Source: Hormiphora californensis (Eukaryota > Ctenophora > Tentaculata > Cydippida > Pleurobrachiidae). From it: DNA of 64,000 bases. The notes under the pieces were generated by a model. The model had not been told where the DNA came from and made no database searches. It saw nothing but the letters and a program-made list of their open reading frames with translations. Shown here one piece after another: positions 34,901 to 44,789 of the stretch. The stretch covers positions 872,501 through 936,500 of the forward strand of contig CM035353.1 in assembly GCA_020137815.1 (NCBI GenBank), in the 5' to 3' direction. Made by a program: the position numbers and the translations under genes. Every line of letters starts with the position of its first letter. The stretch's first letter is position 1.

Positions 34901-35468
34901 GTCATAACTCCGTCAATTTTCAACCAAATCGCTTAAATTTGAGTTTGTTGGAAAGCCCTGAATGTCCTCTTTCCAATAAACTCAGGTTTATGCCATTTGG
35001 TCAAGAATTGACGGAGTTATGACCAAAAACATACTAAATAGTGCTGAAAAAGTACATTCGGTCGTTTTTGGTCATAACTCCGTCAATTCTTGACCAAATT
35101 GCACAATCTTGGGTTCATTGACAAGAGGGCATTCAGGGCTTTCCAACGAGCCCAAATTTAAGCAATTTGGTTAAGAATTGACGGAGTTATGACCAAAAAC
35201 GTTCAATTTGAGCCGCACAGGGGGTTCGTTTTAGTTTCGCTTACACTTTAGGCAAAGAAAATAATGATTTGTTACACTTACATCTTTCAAGTCTTGCCTT
35301 ATCTTTAGCCCAGGAAGAGGGACGGTAGTTGTAAAAGTGGCTGTCAGCTGAGAGCAGACCAACTTCAACCATCTTCTCCCAGTTTTGGTAGATTCTCTGA
35401 AACCTCTGTAATTCGTACTCGGTGCTCTCTTCAAAGTACCGCATACCTTCGTAAACTTTCCAAACCAT
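25955..35468 (-). CDS. PRDM9-like gene, copy 1: KRAB-like, knuckle, PR/SET, C2H2; split by insertions
   Basis: Exons: 35468-35282, 34731-34503, 34398-34123, 33660-33490, 33305-32893, 32810-32604, 30677-30471, 30367-30248 and 26416-25955. The first eight join in phase into about 603 codons. In order: KRAB-like domain; Glu/Lys-rich linkers with a coiled-coil look; acidic segment ending DDDDTDDYY; zinc knuckle (CWRCKDF...CELHG); PR/SET with NWLRFINCARGQCEENVL and YGDEY, matching NWMRYVNCARDDEEQN and the catalytic-Tyr YGDEY of PRDM9. PRDM9 methylates H3K4/K36 and places meiotic recombination hotspots. The finger exon has one extra base near 26189 and stops after about five fingers at the junction with copy 2, so the ninth exon is broken. 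Introns carry five separate insertions. Whether a transcript uses the fingers of copy 2 is unknown. Confidence 0.8.
26700..27251. mobile_element. hAT-like MITE with G-run ends and 8-bp target duplication
   Basis: Inverted ends GGGGGGGGATCAACA(C/T)TTAACT, with inner ACTCATGCC also inverted, are flanked by GCGTGACA at 26692-26699 and 27252-27259. An 8-bp duplication is typical of hAT transposition. No ORF. Confidence 0.75.
27423..30068 (-). mobile_element. 5'-truncated LINE with TAA-type tail and 8-bp target duplication
   Basis: CGCAAATA at 27415-27422 and at 30069-30076 brackets the unit. The 3' end (low coordinates) carries ATT/AAT repeats, a tail used by several LINE clades. The 5' end starts inside the reverse transcriptase region with no endonuclease, as left by incomplete reverse transcription. 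A CA-rich microsatellite sits in its 3' region (27831-27850). Confidence 0.75.
28073..30073 (-). CDS. LINE reverse transcriptase (endonuclease part missing)
   Basis: 666 residues open throughout. Reverse transcriptase motifs: FRPISIGSYVGKMFERVMDK near 68, motif A LLLDFEKAFDSV at about 136-147, GLPQGAVISPVLFIIYVSDL near 197 and catalytic FADD at 234-237, then a thumb region (SSKVLGIILDTDLSFKKHA). Near the C-terminus is a Cys/His cluster (CLECGMHHDSPFHKLFQC). There is no RNase H or RLE, so a CR1/Jockey-type LINE fits best. The first Met lies in the flanking duplication, so the natural start is lost. The unbroken frame implies a young insertion. Confidence 0.85.
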   Translation of the reverse strand: MRQGSGSKSTDGDGVHPVTLKHLGPLARMFLAKLFTNCLVTSVWPWKTAIVSFIKKQGKSSYLKPGSFRPISIGSYVGKMFERVMDKRIRAHCYEENILEDEQEGFLPIRNTTRYLYRLLATLHENRRRKATAFLLLLDFEKAFDSVPIPCLIYKLYKAGIKGNILRLVNCFLSSRKVKLKINGKIGSPRNCTLIGLPQGAVISPVLFIIYVSDLLQTKNIPEDARERCETFKFADDGTVVITGDQLQCETALSCVLNYIQKWCRLWRLVINCDRGKTEILVIHPRNQEVSSTPQPMYLGPREILYTDSSKVLGIILDTDLSFKKHAVYTLQKCWNSWSKLSGGTTRLAGINNNGLSLLFRMVILTKLLYGAPLWLRNRLDSFNDLIARAKLKIIGSQFHISKTLADLLIGIPPLPIILTVLTTKFVLKGLTAGDTMTAKLLQIEHEASHPFYGHIVETKRYLHWTAQRAESQTGRRRSFIRSCDLLSYESEEFLYSRDTMDMFTHKLWDDHVKANITNISADDSPTTTVEELRSIVDTEAVSIAPLTNRSMDRRHSSLTMDYIHGHSLRFQNFVGSYQRIDRNVEEPYCLECGMHHDSPFHKLFQCPAVGAVSALRDQCRVVSVCTGNFHLALIFSRDRNLKHKFRKLVYEVTENSTFNDELLTS
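30692..32529. mobile_element. 1.84-kb TIR element in intron between knuckle and SET exons of copy 1
   Basis: Ends GTGTGGGGCAATAAAAATGC with a following C-run are inverted at the far end (GCATTTTTATTGCCCCACAC). Arms of about 150 bp match, including AAGTCTACCATAGTTCCAGA and tagctcaaaattc. Copies 2 and 3 lack it at the homologous intron. It contains a perfect short palindrome at 30843-30878 (gggtgaatgcccttcgggca), a 21-bp tandem repeat (ggttaccatagcaactgcctt) at 31268-31345 and a nested piggyBac-like MITE. Confidence 0.75.
31549..32001. mobile_element. piggyBac-like foldback MITE with TTAA flanks
   Basis: Arms of about 135 bp (CCAATTATGTTTCGCTATCG at left, inverse at right) are bordered by TTAA at 31549-31552 and 31998-32001, the target of piggyBac elements. 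It has no ORF, and it is nested within the 30692-32529 element. Confidence 0.75.
33703..34079. mobile_element. foldback element with internal 33-bp repeats
   Basis: The left half is tandem units of CAAGAGCGCACCACAATCAA plus GAGAGACCAAAAT; the right half is the same in reverse. The ends ATAAGGAA(C/T)CATAATAAAG are inverted. It sits in the intron between exons 3 and 4 of PRDM9-like copy 1 and is absent from the same intron of copy 3 (about 23074-23164). Confidence 0.8.
34846..35248. mobile_element. 403-bp TA-flanked MITE in PRDM9-like copy 1, intron 1
   Basis: Ends AAGTGTAAGCGAAACTAAAA and inverse, arms of about 150 bp, TA at both edges. Copy 3 keeps the empty site (ggtctagctaggcaaag at about 23865-23884), so the insertion is later than the gene duplication. 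Confidence 0.85.
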
Positions 35469-36781
35469 GGCTATACTAGGAAATGAATGAACTGGATTTA
35501 GTTACATCTGTTGTTACTAGATAGGCAACACACTGTCGCTAATCAAAAGGAAATATTTTGAAAATGGTAACAAATCTAAAAGCAGAAGTATTCTCAAATA
35601 CAAACACAACTTCACAATTCTCGTTGAAACTAATTTCCAGATTTTTAGAACTTAAATGATTTTTAAAAGATCTCAACCCATACGCATGCACATCACAAAC
35701 AGTAGATAGAATTTGATGGATATTGAGCACCTCATCTAAACAAGAAAGAGATCATTTAAACGGGAATTGAAAACGGACACTCATCGAAAGCTGTCTACTA
35801 AAATAAACAAGACAGCAATACACAGATTTGAATATCCAATCAAAATCGAAAAGGGCGAAAAATCTCGTGAACTGGCAAGAAAAGAGGAAACGATCCTAAC
35901 TTGGTGACCGGGAGACTCGGGTATAATTGAGCACAACGAATCGGTCATCGATTTCACTGAAACTGAAAGTTATATAATTCATCCAACTGTGGAGAAATCA
36001 CAAGATGAAGACGGTGCAGGGCAATATTAAACCTAGAACATGATCCCACATGCCTTTACTTGGAACCATTGTTGTTGATCCACAGACCACAAGAGAACCA
36101 TCACAGGCATGTGATAAAACGAGCCTAGAGGAAAATAATTTCTTCGCAGATTTTGTGTCTTAAATTAGGAATCGGAGGGGAATTTACAGTCATGATTATT
36201 CCAGTTCTGTTTAAATCGTTAAATATGATACAACTTACTAAAAGTCATCTAGGCAGAAATGTAAAAAAATCTGATTTAAAATTATTTATTAGATTGAATA
36301 ACCCTCATTTACAAATTGCGGGTGGAGGACATGGAAAGGGGGTCGAGCTAGGCAAAATAAACTAATAATGCTGAGAAAGTTGTATCTTGTATGTTTGCTA
36401 CCAAGGAGGTCTTAGTGTGAAGATTTTAATAAACTTGTGAAGGCAAAAGGCGAGATAGGTATTTCTGCAATTGACATCCCATTTTGTAGTAAAATTACGC
36501 TCGGGTTAACTTGTGATTGAGAACTTGGATGATCGAGAAATTGCTGGTCTTGAGGGCAAATTAAGTTTTCCAGATTATATAAATCTTCACTTCTCAGCCC
36601 TGCACTGTTTCCGGATCTGAAGGAACCGTACGAGTTTATGTGATAGAACTGCAGAGAAGCGACTGTTAAGTCAAGTGAATGGGACAAAATATACATTGGA
36701 TTGGCTGGTAATACTTTCAAAGAGCGTTACTATATAGTACTACAATTACATGCAATCATTCAATAAGGAGGAAAAAAGCAA
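35469..36781. other. unassigned sequence upstream of PRDM9-like copy 1
   Basis: It includes the 5' flank and presumed promoter of copy 1. No other gene or complete repeat is recognised. Confidence 0.4.
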
Positions 36782-37010
36782 TCTACAGAGCTTTCGAAGC
36801 ATGTTTGGAGCCTGAAAGACAGACAAATAAGACACACTATCAACTGGAGACTAATTGACGGTACAGACACATATGACCCGACTAAAACGAGATGCGGTTT
36901 ATGTAATCTGGAGAAGTATTATACATTTTGAAAGAGAAGGGATTATTGTACACTAGATCTGAACTAATATCGAAATGTAGGCATAAACGTAAACACAAGT
37001 TAATAACAAT
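36782..37010 (+). mobile_element. Penelope-like element relic (GIY-YIG region)
   Basis: Frames read STELSKHVWSLKD, then INWRLIDG, CGLCNLEKYY and, after a stop, RSELISKCRHKRKHK. The ELSKxxWxLK, C-x-LC-x-x-EK and SKCRHKxK pattern is that of the C-terminal GIY-YIG part of Penelope-like elements. It is broken and has no reverse transcriptase nearby. Confidence 0.6.
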
Positions 37011-38489
37011 TTTGTATGTTGTTTTTTCGTTAATACAATTTTTGTAGAATTTTTAAAGAGTGCATACATAAATATATTGTTTTTGTTAATGATATTTCTT
37101 TTTTGATATGTGCTCTCAATTGGTTGTTTTTTATCTAGGAGCAGTGGTCGTATTGTAACCGAGAGAGAAAATGTTATCTATCGTCTGATGATTGGTCAGA
37201 AAATCGTTTTCTTATGACGTTTTCTTTTGTTTATTAAATCTCTATTAAATTATTAATTAGATGGTCATAGGGTTCTAATTTTTCTCTATTCACATCGTTT
37301 TTCATCTTTTAAAATCCTTTGTCGAGCTTATTTTATATTTGTCTTTATCTACCCAGTTTATCAGTTTCTCTTCATCTTATCTTATTCTTCATTTTATATT
37401 TTTCATTACATCATCGTAATCAGGGAATCCCCTGTATCAATACCAACATGAATACAGAGGAAATGAATGATACTTTGTAGAAAAATGCAGCAAATGCAAC
37501 GCATTTGAAGTTTGATAACTGGATATGGACTTCAATGTTGAACGTAAATCCTTTCAAAGTACAGACATTAGAAAAAGTTCCTTTTGTGAAGACCTTTATG
37601 AATGAGCAAGTTTTAATTATTTTCGAATTAATTATTTCATTTATTCCACTGAAGAGATCCATCTAGGATCGAAACAATTGTTTGGTAAAACCGACTTGTT
37701 TTAGTTTGATAACTGTGTATGGACTGAATCAGATTATAGCAATCTACGGCATATCAAAATCGGCTCATAGTCATACAAAATATAATGAAGGTTATAGAAT
37801 ATAGGAATTATAATGGAAAATAATTGCTAATGTTTCCATTCAATTATATGCATCCATAATACAAAACTAGTGATGAAGGAGCTTGCTCATCGATCTGGCA
37901 GCTCAGCTCGTAGCACTACTGCAGGGATAATTTGTTATTTCAATAACAATGATGCCATTGATACGAGTTTACGAAATGGCAACTTTTCGTTAGCACTATA
38001 ATTCATTTCCAACCAAAATTTCATTGTCGAACTGGGTGTTGATCAAACTACTCCAATTCAGCTGACCAAAAGGTTACTTTAGTCCATCAGGAGCCATTGA
38101 TGTAGCGATGTACCTGGCTTTCAGGAGGAGAATTATATGCTCGATATTGAATTGAGAATTCTCTGGGAAAGTCAGTCCCCCTATTGCACAGACTTCATGA
38201 ACATGAGAATAAGACACGAATGGGGAATTACAAAACTCCGCTAGGTGAACACTTATCCGACGAACACCGGCGGAGGAGTTTTAGGAGAATCTGCTAGAGG
38301 AACAAGAAACTGGGAGTCTTCTGCTAAGATATATTGGGTCCATCAGGACTCCATTATATGCCCCACCCAACCAAGGACCGACTTGCAGGGGCGCACGAAG
38401 CCTCTGACTTCTGTAAGAATGGGAAGTGAAACATCTCAGAGAACATTGTGCATCAGAGCACGCTGGAACTATCCAAGAGGACCACAGGG
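37011..38489. other. unassigned AT-rich sequence
   Basis: Short open frames only; none shows a recognisable domain. Confidence 0.4.
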
Positions 38490-39048
38490 GAAGGAGGTAC
38501 TAGGAAGGAGGGACTAGGAAGGAGGGACTAGGAATGAGGTCCTAGGGAGGAGGGACTAGGTCCCAGGGGCTAGGGAGGAGGTCCTAGGGAGGAGGTCCTA
38601 GGGAGGAGGTCCTAGGAAGGAGGGACTAGGAAGGAGGTCCTAGGTCCTAGGAAGGAGGTCCTAGGAAGGAGGTCCTAGGGAGGAGGAACTAGGAAGGAGG
38701 GACTAGGAAGGAGGTACTAGGAAGGAGGGACTATGAAGGAGGGACTAGGAAGGAGGGACTAGGTCCAAGGAAGGAGGGACTAGGAAGGAGGGACTAGGAA
38801 GGAGGGATTAAGAAGGAGGGACTAGGAAGGAGAGACTAGGAAGGAGGGACTAGGAAGGAGGGACTAGGAAGGAGGGACTAGGAAGGAGGGACTAGGAAGG
38901 AGGGACTAGGAAGGAGGGACTAGGAAGGAGGGACTAGGAAGGAGGGACTAGGAAGGAGGGACTAGGAAGGAGGGACTAGGAAGGAGGGACTAGGAATAAG
39001 GGACTAGGAATAAGGGACTAGGAATAATGGACTAGGAAGGGGGACTAG
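38490..39048. repeat. 14-bp minisatellite (ACTAGGAAGGAGGG)n
   Basis: About 40 units over 560 bp. The left half is varied (gtcctagg, gaggtcctaggaaggagg), while the middle and right are highly regular. Purine-rich on the plus strand. Confidence 0.9.
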
Positions 39049-39646
39049 GACAACTTAATAATTGTCCTTTTCTTAAATTTAATTAGAGTCGTTTTTAGAT
39101 TGAGTTCAGTGTCTATTCGGTACTCCGGGATTTGGTGTTAGGGGTAGAGTGATGATTAGGGTGAACAAAAATATCTAAGATTGTTACGTGTGTCTCAATT
39201 GTGTACTATTGTACAATATGTAACACAGGTTGTGTCTGCAGTCTGCGCTAGTAAAGTCTCCAGTTACCATACAACGCCCACCAGTGCAGCAGTGGTACAC
39301 TTTTCCTTTGGGCCTTGTATCTGCTACTACAGGGGCATTATACGTGTATGATGTTACTCATATCTATTAAATATTAATATTGCTTTAGTGTCTGACGAGT
39401 GCTTTCTTTGCACGAAACAATTTGTAAACCTTGTGTTTGTCTTGTACAGCTCATGCAGTGTCACTACGAGACGGTAGAGCTCTTTGGATTGCAATGGTCC
39501 ACACACAAGCATTGGATATACTACTCATGTATGCTCAGTATCTTTTTTCTTTATCGTACATATTGTTTAATCCTTAATTTGTACATTGGTACTTTATTAA
39601 TTTCTGTGTGTGTGGTCCTTGCCATAATAGATGCCAAGATAGTAGT

Positions 39647-41349
39647 ATGTCAGACAAAGAGAAATATGGGGCGACAGATGAAAGACCGATATAGAGCCGC
39701 CTATAAACGATGCTACAGCAGCAGGTGGCGATGATGATGAGGATGCGATGTCTTTACACGAGGTTTATGAGAAACTAGGTAATTATTATTTACCTACCAA
39801 TACCACTTATTTTCAACATATCAACCAAAAGATTCAGTTGAATTTTCGAATCTTCACAATTACATCTATCACTGATCACTAAATATTTCCAGGTCTTGGT
39901 TGGGCACAGTACATATCCTGGACTATAAGTTTCCTAATCGCTACTCAGACTATGCAGAACTCACTCTCATCGCCCTGATCATACCCTACATACGATGCGA
40001 ATGGGATCTTTCTCCGACATTCGAGGCGACCATCACCATCTCCATCTTCGTAGTCTATGCAATAAGTAAATACGTAAAAGATGTTTGAATGTAAAGGGGT
40101 CGTTAGATCAACATTCAACAAACGTGCGAATTGGAGAGCTGCAAGAGAATTTAATGATTTAATGCAAATGATTGAATCGTAATGCAGAGTGTAACTTGAT
40201 GTATTCCCCCCAGGTGCCATGCTGTGTGGGAAACTGGCTGATATCTTTGGACGTCGTACCGTCATGATGATCACAACTTTCCTCCTCATTGTTGCGGCTG
40301 GTGGAGCAGCGCTGGCAAGCAATAAATGGCTCTTCCTCTTCTGGAGGACTCTCACTGGTATCTGTGTCGGAGCCAACTTCTCAACCATCGTTGTATACTC
40401 AACAGAGTTCTGCCCGAACGCATACCGGAACATATGGCCCTGTTATCTCCATTATGGGATCCTACTTCTCCCTGTTTACAGTAACCTTTCGGGTATTTGT
40501 TCTAATGCACAGGGTGGAGATGGTTAATAATCATCATCACCATCCCCGTCATCCCTGCCTTCATCCTCCTTCTTCTATTCCCTGAGAGTCCCCGGTATCT
40601 TGTTGTCAGTAACCAACAGGACGGGCAAAAGGCCATTAAAACGATGGCCTGGTTGAGAACGGTGTCGAACTTCACCGAAGTTCAGTGTTTATTGTCATCA
40701 GGATCAGGGGAACTGGGAGTTACTCCGTCTTGTGGAAGACAAAGAATATCGAATTCCAGCCATCGCACTAGCTGCCATGTACTTTTTTAACATTCTGTTG
40801 GAGACAGGTGTATTGGTATTCCTTCCCCTTGCATTTATCTCAACGTTCTGCGGTGAAAGTGGCAAACCTCCCAAGCGGGATCGCTGTGCTACACTCTCCC
40901 AACAGGATCTCCTCATGCTGACTGTCTCGGCTATTGGCAGCCTGGTGGGGTGTGTGGCTGCATTCTTTATTGCCAGCAAGTTTGGCAGGCTCAAACCTCT
41001 CCGCATTGGTAGTGGTGTTCAGATCGCCATTATGGCTCTTTTGTTTGTCTGCTTCGGTGAATTTTATCTGTTTGGGGTGGCGACGCTTATTAAAATCATT
41101 AACGCCATTGTCGTTATGATTATCTGGATCATATCCCTGAGAGTTTCCCAACCATGTCCGATCCACTGCTACAGGGGCCATCAACTCTGCGGGAAGTGTG
41201 GTGCTGTTGTAGGCACTTCCGCTGTGGTGCTCTTGTTTTACGTCAGTCCGCTCGGTCACCGAATTTTTGTCATCGCAGCAATCTCGACCTTTGGATTCAG
41301 TTTTATGTTAAGCAAAGAGACTCGAGATTCAATTCTGGCAGATACATGA
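39647..41349 (+). pseudogene. SV2/SVOP-like major facilitator transporter, frameshifted
   Basis: Exons 39647-39778, 39893-40065 and 40214-41349 have correct GT-AG borders and phases. The pieces read SLHEVYEKLG, LGWAQYISWTISFLIA, AELTLIALIIPYIRCEWDLS, then the signature GKLADIFGRR, LFLFWRTLTGICVGANFST, PESPRYLVV and further membrane segments (FNILLETGVLVFLPLAFIST). Order and motifs match SV2/SVOP/SLC22-type 12-TM transporters. At least four frameshifts (near 39690, 39945, 40428 and 40505-40530, perhaps also near 40730) break it. Either a pseudogene or, less likely, poor sequence quality. The frame is conserved between the breaks, so it decayed recently. Bases 39049-39646 hold nothing clear. 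Confidence 0.75.
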
Positions 41350-42378
41350 TGGGGAAGGTATCATAGTAAGGGGACATGTGAGCAAGTCATTGGTTTACTG
41401 AAAAACGATGGGTCATATTGTTTAGCCGAGGGTTATGCTGTTAGGAACAGTTATTTTATGTAGACTGCAATCTAATCCACAATCTGTAAAACAGTGATGG
41501 CGTGTGTTTAATTATATGCTGTGTTATATTATGTATCATTTTGCTGTGAATTTTATAAAAAATGTGTTCAAATTACATATAAACTTCAAAAAACATCCCA
41601 ACCAATTGAGAACCCTAACCATTCTGAGAAGGAAAAATCCTGAAAAGGATAACAAAAAATAGGATCTCTGAATTCAAGGAATGAGTTACTAGGAAAGTGC
41701 CGGCACCTGAAATGAAAAAGGCTTAAATCTATAAGGTAACAGTTTTCACTGTTCCTGGTACCAGGGACAGCCTACTCCTTCTCGAAACAGCTTTCACTGT
41801 GTTGCCTGCTGCGGAGTGTTGATAAGGGGATTGGTATCGCGACATATTCCGACATATTCCGAGTCATGTTGTCAGACGTTGAAAAGCGAGTTTTTTAACA
41901 ATATTTCAGGTTTCGAGGTTATGGGAAGCAGCACGGACACACTCGGCACGTTCATCCGGAGGACCAGGAAATAAAGAAACATCAGCCCGATCTTCAGCGT
42001 GGAAATGGATACGTATATGTAAATGTATACGTGAGTTTTATGAAGGAGCAGTCCGAAGCAAGGATTGGCAATTTTCATCAACTTGATTGCGTTTTTATTT
42101 GCATGATTAAGGGGAAACCCGAAATATTGCTAAAACATGGACGGGGATAAAGGATTTCTATCCGAAACGTTGAAATCGCCTTGTATTGCTGTCTACATTC
42201 AATACTCGCCTAATCTAGGATGAGATCAAACAAATCACATTGTTAAAACGCTAAAATCTATGTTGATAAAGGAGCAAGGTGAATTTGGAAGAACAATGAT
42301 TTTCAAAAATAACGTGCTGTGGTCTACGAAGTAAGCGGTAATCGGAGATAAATATCTCACACTACGGATCCAGAGTAT
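41350..42378. other. unassigned sequence
   Basis: No gene seen. From about 42120 (tatccgaaacgttgaaatcg) it may belong to the Penelope-like relic that follows. Confidence 0.35.
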
Positions 42379-42735
42379 GTGACTAACATCCGCAAAACCA
42401 AAGTAACTACACAAACTGGCACCTCTAGCTACGTTGGACTCACTAAAAACCACTTCAAGACCAGGTATAACGCCCACCAGAGCAGCTTCAGGAGAGAAAA
42501 CGCTAGGAAATCCACCGAACTGTCAAAATACGTATGGAACATGAGGGACAGCAACACCGCCTTCACTATACAGTGGAAAGTGATTGACAGAGGGCATCCA
42601 CCCAACGGACCTGCACAATCGTGTGACCTCTGCACCACGGAGAAATTACAAATATTGATTATAAAATAAATTAGTAAGTATGATTATTGAATATAATGGC
42701 ACAATTAGCCGAAACGTTTTGGATAAATAAATAAG
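42379..42735 (+). mobile_element. Penelope-like element relic with GIY-YIG endonuclease end
   Basis: The ORF 42379-42669 reads SSYVGLTKNHFKTRYNAHQS, then STELSKYVWNMRD, IQWKVIDRG and CDLCTTEKLQILI. This is the second half of a GIY-YIG nuclease as in Penelope-like elements, followed by gccgaaacgttttggataaa, a typical 3' end. No reverse transcriptase remains. Confidence 0.75.
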
Positions 42736-42828
42736 TCCTCCCTTTGTTCAGAACATTATTATGTTCTACCACAATGAATATATTATAATATAGTATTCAT
42801 ACTGCTCATATCAATGGGCCTATGTAAC

Positions 42829-43063
42829 CTATGATTTATCAAAACCTCCTTCTGGGAAACAATAAAAGGAAGAGGAAGGAGGGAGATGCACTTCTGATTC
42901 TGAATCAGAAACAAGAGTCAGAGGTGGACCTCCTTTCATGCCTGAGTCCCCCCGACACTCCAAATCGGAGTTTTCGAACAAAACATAATGTATGTACGAA
43001 GAACTAGGGTACGTGTCTTGAAAATCAATTGAAAATCGCCTGAAGGGCGAACGGGCCAACTAA
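42829..43063 (+). mobile_element. Helitron-type 3' end
   Basis: A short hairpin (TCGCC TGAAG GGCGA) is followed by ACGGGCCAA and CTAA, then T, the CTRR-T terminus of Helitrons. A related end, with the same preceding 100 bp or so, lies at 46490-46660. Confidence 0.55.
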
Positions 43064-43805
43064 TCACTGCGCTGGCAAGCGCAAAGGTTGCCATTCCCCC
43101 TCCCCCAAACAGCAAAGCGCCGCCAGAAACGCAGTTATACGTTTTATGGGTGTTTTGACTGAAAACCCAGATTTCAGAAGGCTATAGCATGGCTCCCATT
43201 CATCCGTTTGACTTGAAATTTGGAATGTATACCCGGCTCGGGGTCATAAACTTAAGTTCAAAATTTCAAGTCTCTATCTCATCTGGAACTGAAGTTACAG
43301 ACAGGTCCCATTTGCCCTAGATTCAGTGTAACACATATGCGTGCGCGCGCGCGCGCGCATAGGAGAGACGCTTTTTATAAACCATATTCACGCCAAACGA
43401 AAAAAGATAGAAACTTCTCGTTTTCACAGCTGGTAGATCTACTGGATGTGTGTGCATTAGTCGATGTGAGGTCCCTTTTCATCGCCAGGAACGTCCTACA
43501 GAACGTCTTAAAGTCGTCATTTTTCAGGCTCTGGCTAAAATTCTTTTAGCTCATTTTACACCCTGAAGACGGATTCTAATCGAAAATCGAAGACTATATC
43601 ATGGAAAGAGAATTGTCTGAACTTTCAGAAACTATATGGCGAATTTTCAAAGCTAGACGTATAAGGGTCTTAAAACGCGTCTAAAGTGTTATGACTGTTT
43701 AAAAATAGATATGACGATATGGGTTTTTTCGCCATAGCAGACTCAAATCTCATCCAATCGATCTCAAACTTGGTCAGTATCTTCATCTAGGTAATCCCGA
43801 TGATA
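43064..43805. other. unassigned sequence with a GC dinucleotide run
   Basis: A CG/GC run (gcgcgcgcgcgcgc) lies at 43340-43360. No gene recognised. Confidence 0.4.
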
Positions 43806-43869
43806 TGACGTAATCATTATGACGTCATAACGACGTGACGTCATTTTATGACGTCATTTTATGACGTCA
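43806..43869. promoter_or_regulatory. cluster of TGACGTCA (CRE-like) palindromes
   Basis: Within 64 bp there are four TGACGTCA palindromes and one variant (TGACGTAA). TGACGTCA is the consensus CREB/ATF site. No gene start lies close by, so a regulatory role is open; it may be part of a repeat. Confidence 0.45.
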
Positions 43870-43958
43870 AAAATGAAAATTTTGCAAATTCGCGATTCCA
43901 TCCTCTCCTTACCTGTTCTACTACATCTAAATGGATAAAAAATCCCAAAAATGATGCA

Positions 43959-44166
43959 AATTATACCAAAACTAATTGAAATTAGTAGGCCGGAAAGGTT
44001 GCCCTATGATTTGAGCTACCTTTGGCACCAGTACATTCCCTTTTGAAGATAGAAGAAGCATCGGTTATACCCTGACTGTACCCCGTGAATGTTACGGTGG
44101 CAAAGGTAACTCAAATCATAGGGCAACCTTTCCGGCCTACTAATTTCAATTAGTTTTGGTATAATT
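43959..44166. mobile_element. 208-bp foldback MITE
   Basis: Arms of about 70 bp (AATTATACCAAAACTAATTG... and inverse), nearly perfect, around a 60-bp loop. Confidence 0.8.
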
Positions 44167-44689
44167 AATACAATCATACTATTATTAAAGCAAATAGGGA
44201 AATGATGGGTGATGATATTTTTACCAAATATGGCATTTTGCACGTGCAGGTTTAGAGGTGGAGTACTATAGCTGGAGTGGGGCCAGGGGTGTGAGTCGTT
44301 ACCAAGGATTGTTACTACGTACTGCAGCTGCACGTGCAGCTGTTCTGCTTTGTATTGTGTCACTGTTCCAGCTATTATGCTCTCTTCAACAACCGTTGAT
44401 ATACGAAAGCGACAATTGGAGATCTCACTACTTTTCTCTACTTTTCCATACACTGAGGGATTTAAATACAGCAACACCAAGAGTAGTGCAGAGACAACAA
44501 AAAAGACGTTGGAGGTTAGACAGAACCGATGATCAATCTCAGATGAATACTGCAAACAGACGAAACGCGAGGAGTCTGCAAAATAGTAAGTTCTTTTATC
44601 ACTTTGATCGCCCGATCATCATCATCTGACGTTCTGAAACTCGCAGCGATCCCGCCTGAGCTCCTTTTACGGTACAGTAACTTAAGATG

Positions 44690-44787
44690 GGATGGTGCAT
44701 GTCAACAGTTCGACTGGTGATGTCAGTGCTCCCTAACCCAGCTACCATTTCCCCGAAATTCGCCCGTAGGGCGAACGGGTTTACTAG
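44690..44787 (+). mobile_element. Helitron 3' end, copy 1
   Basis: gctaccatttccccgaaa leads into hairpin TTCGCCC GTA GGGCGAA, then CGGGTTTA and CTAG, followed by T. The same segment recurs at 52120-52206. Confidence 0.6.
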
Positions 44788-44789
44788 TA

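Noticed and set aside
38490-39048. Regular 14-bp units considered as a CRISPR array
   Set aside because: Units are contiguous with no unique spacers, and the genome is eukaryotic; it is a minisatellite.
39399-39734. 111-codon plus-strand frame before the transporter
   Set aside because: Hydrophobic by AT-rich chance; it overlaps the transporter's first exon in another frame and lacks conserved motifs.
40840-41259. 139-codon minus-strand frame
   Set aside because: Antisense to the transporter pseudogene, whose plus frame shows membrane segments.
44258-44629. 123-codon plus-strand frame
   Set aside because: No domain, overlaps a minus frame of similar length, lies in a repeat-rich stretch ending at a Helitron terminus.
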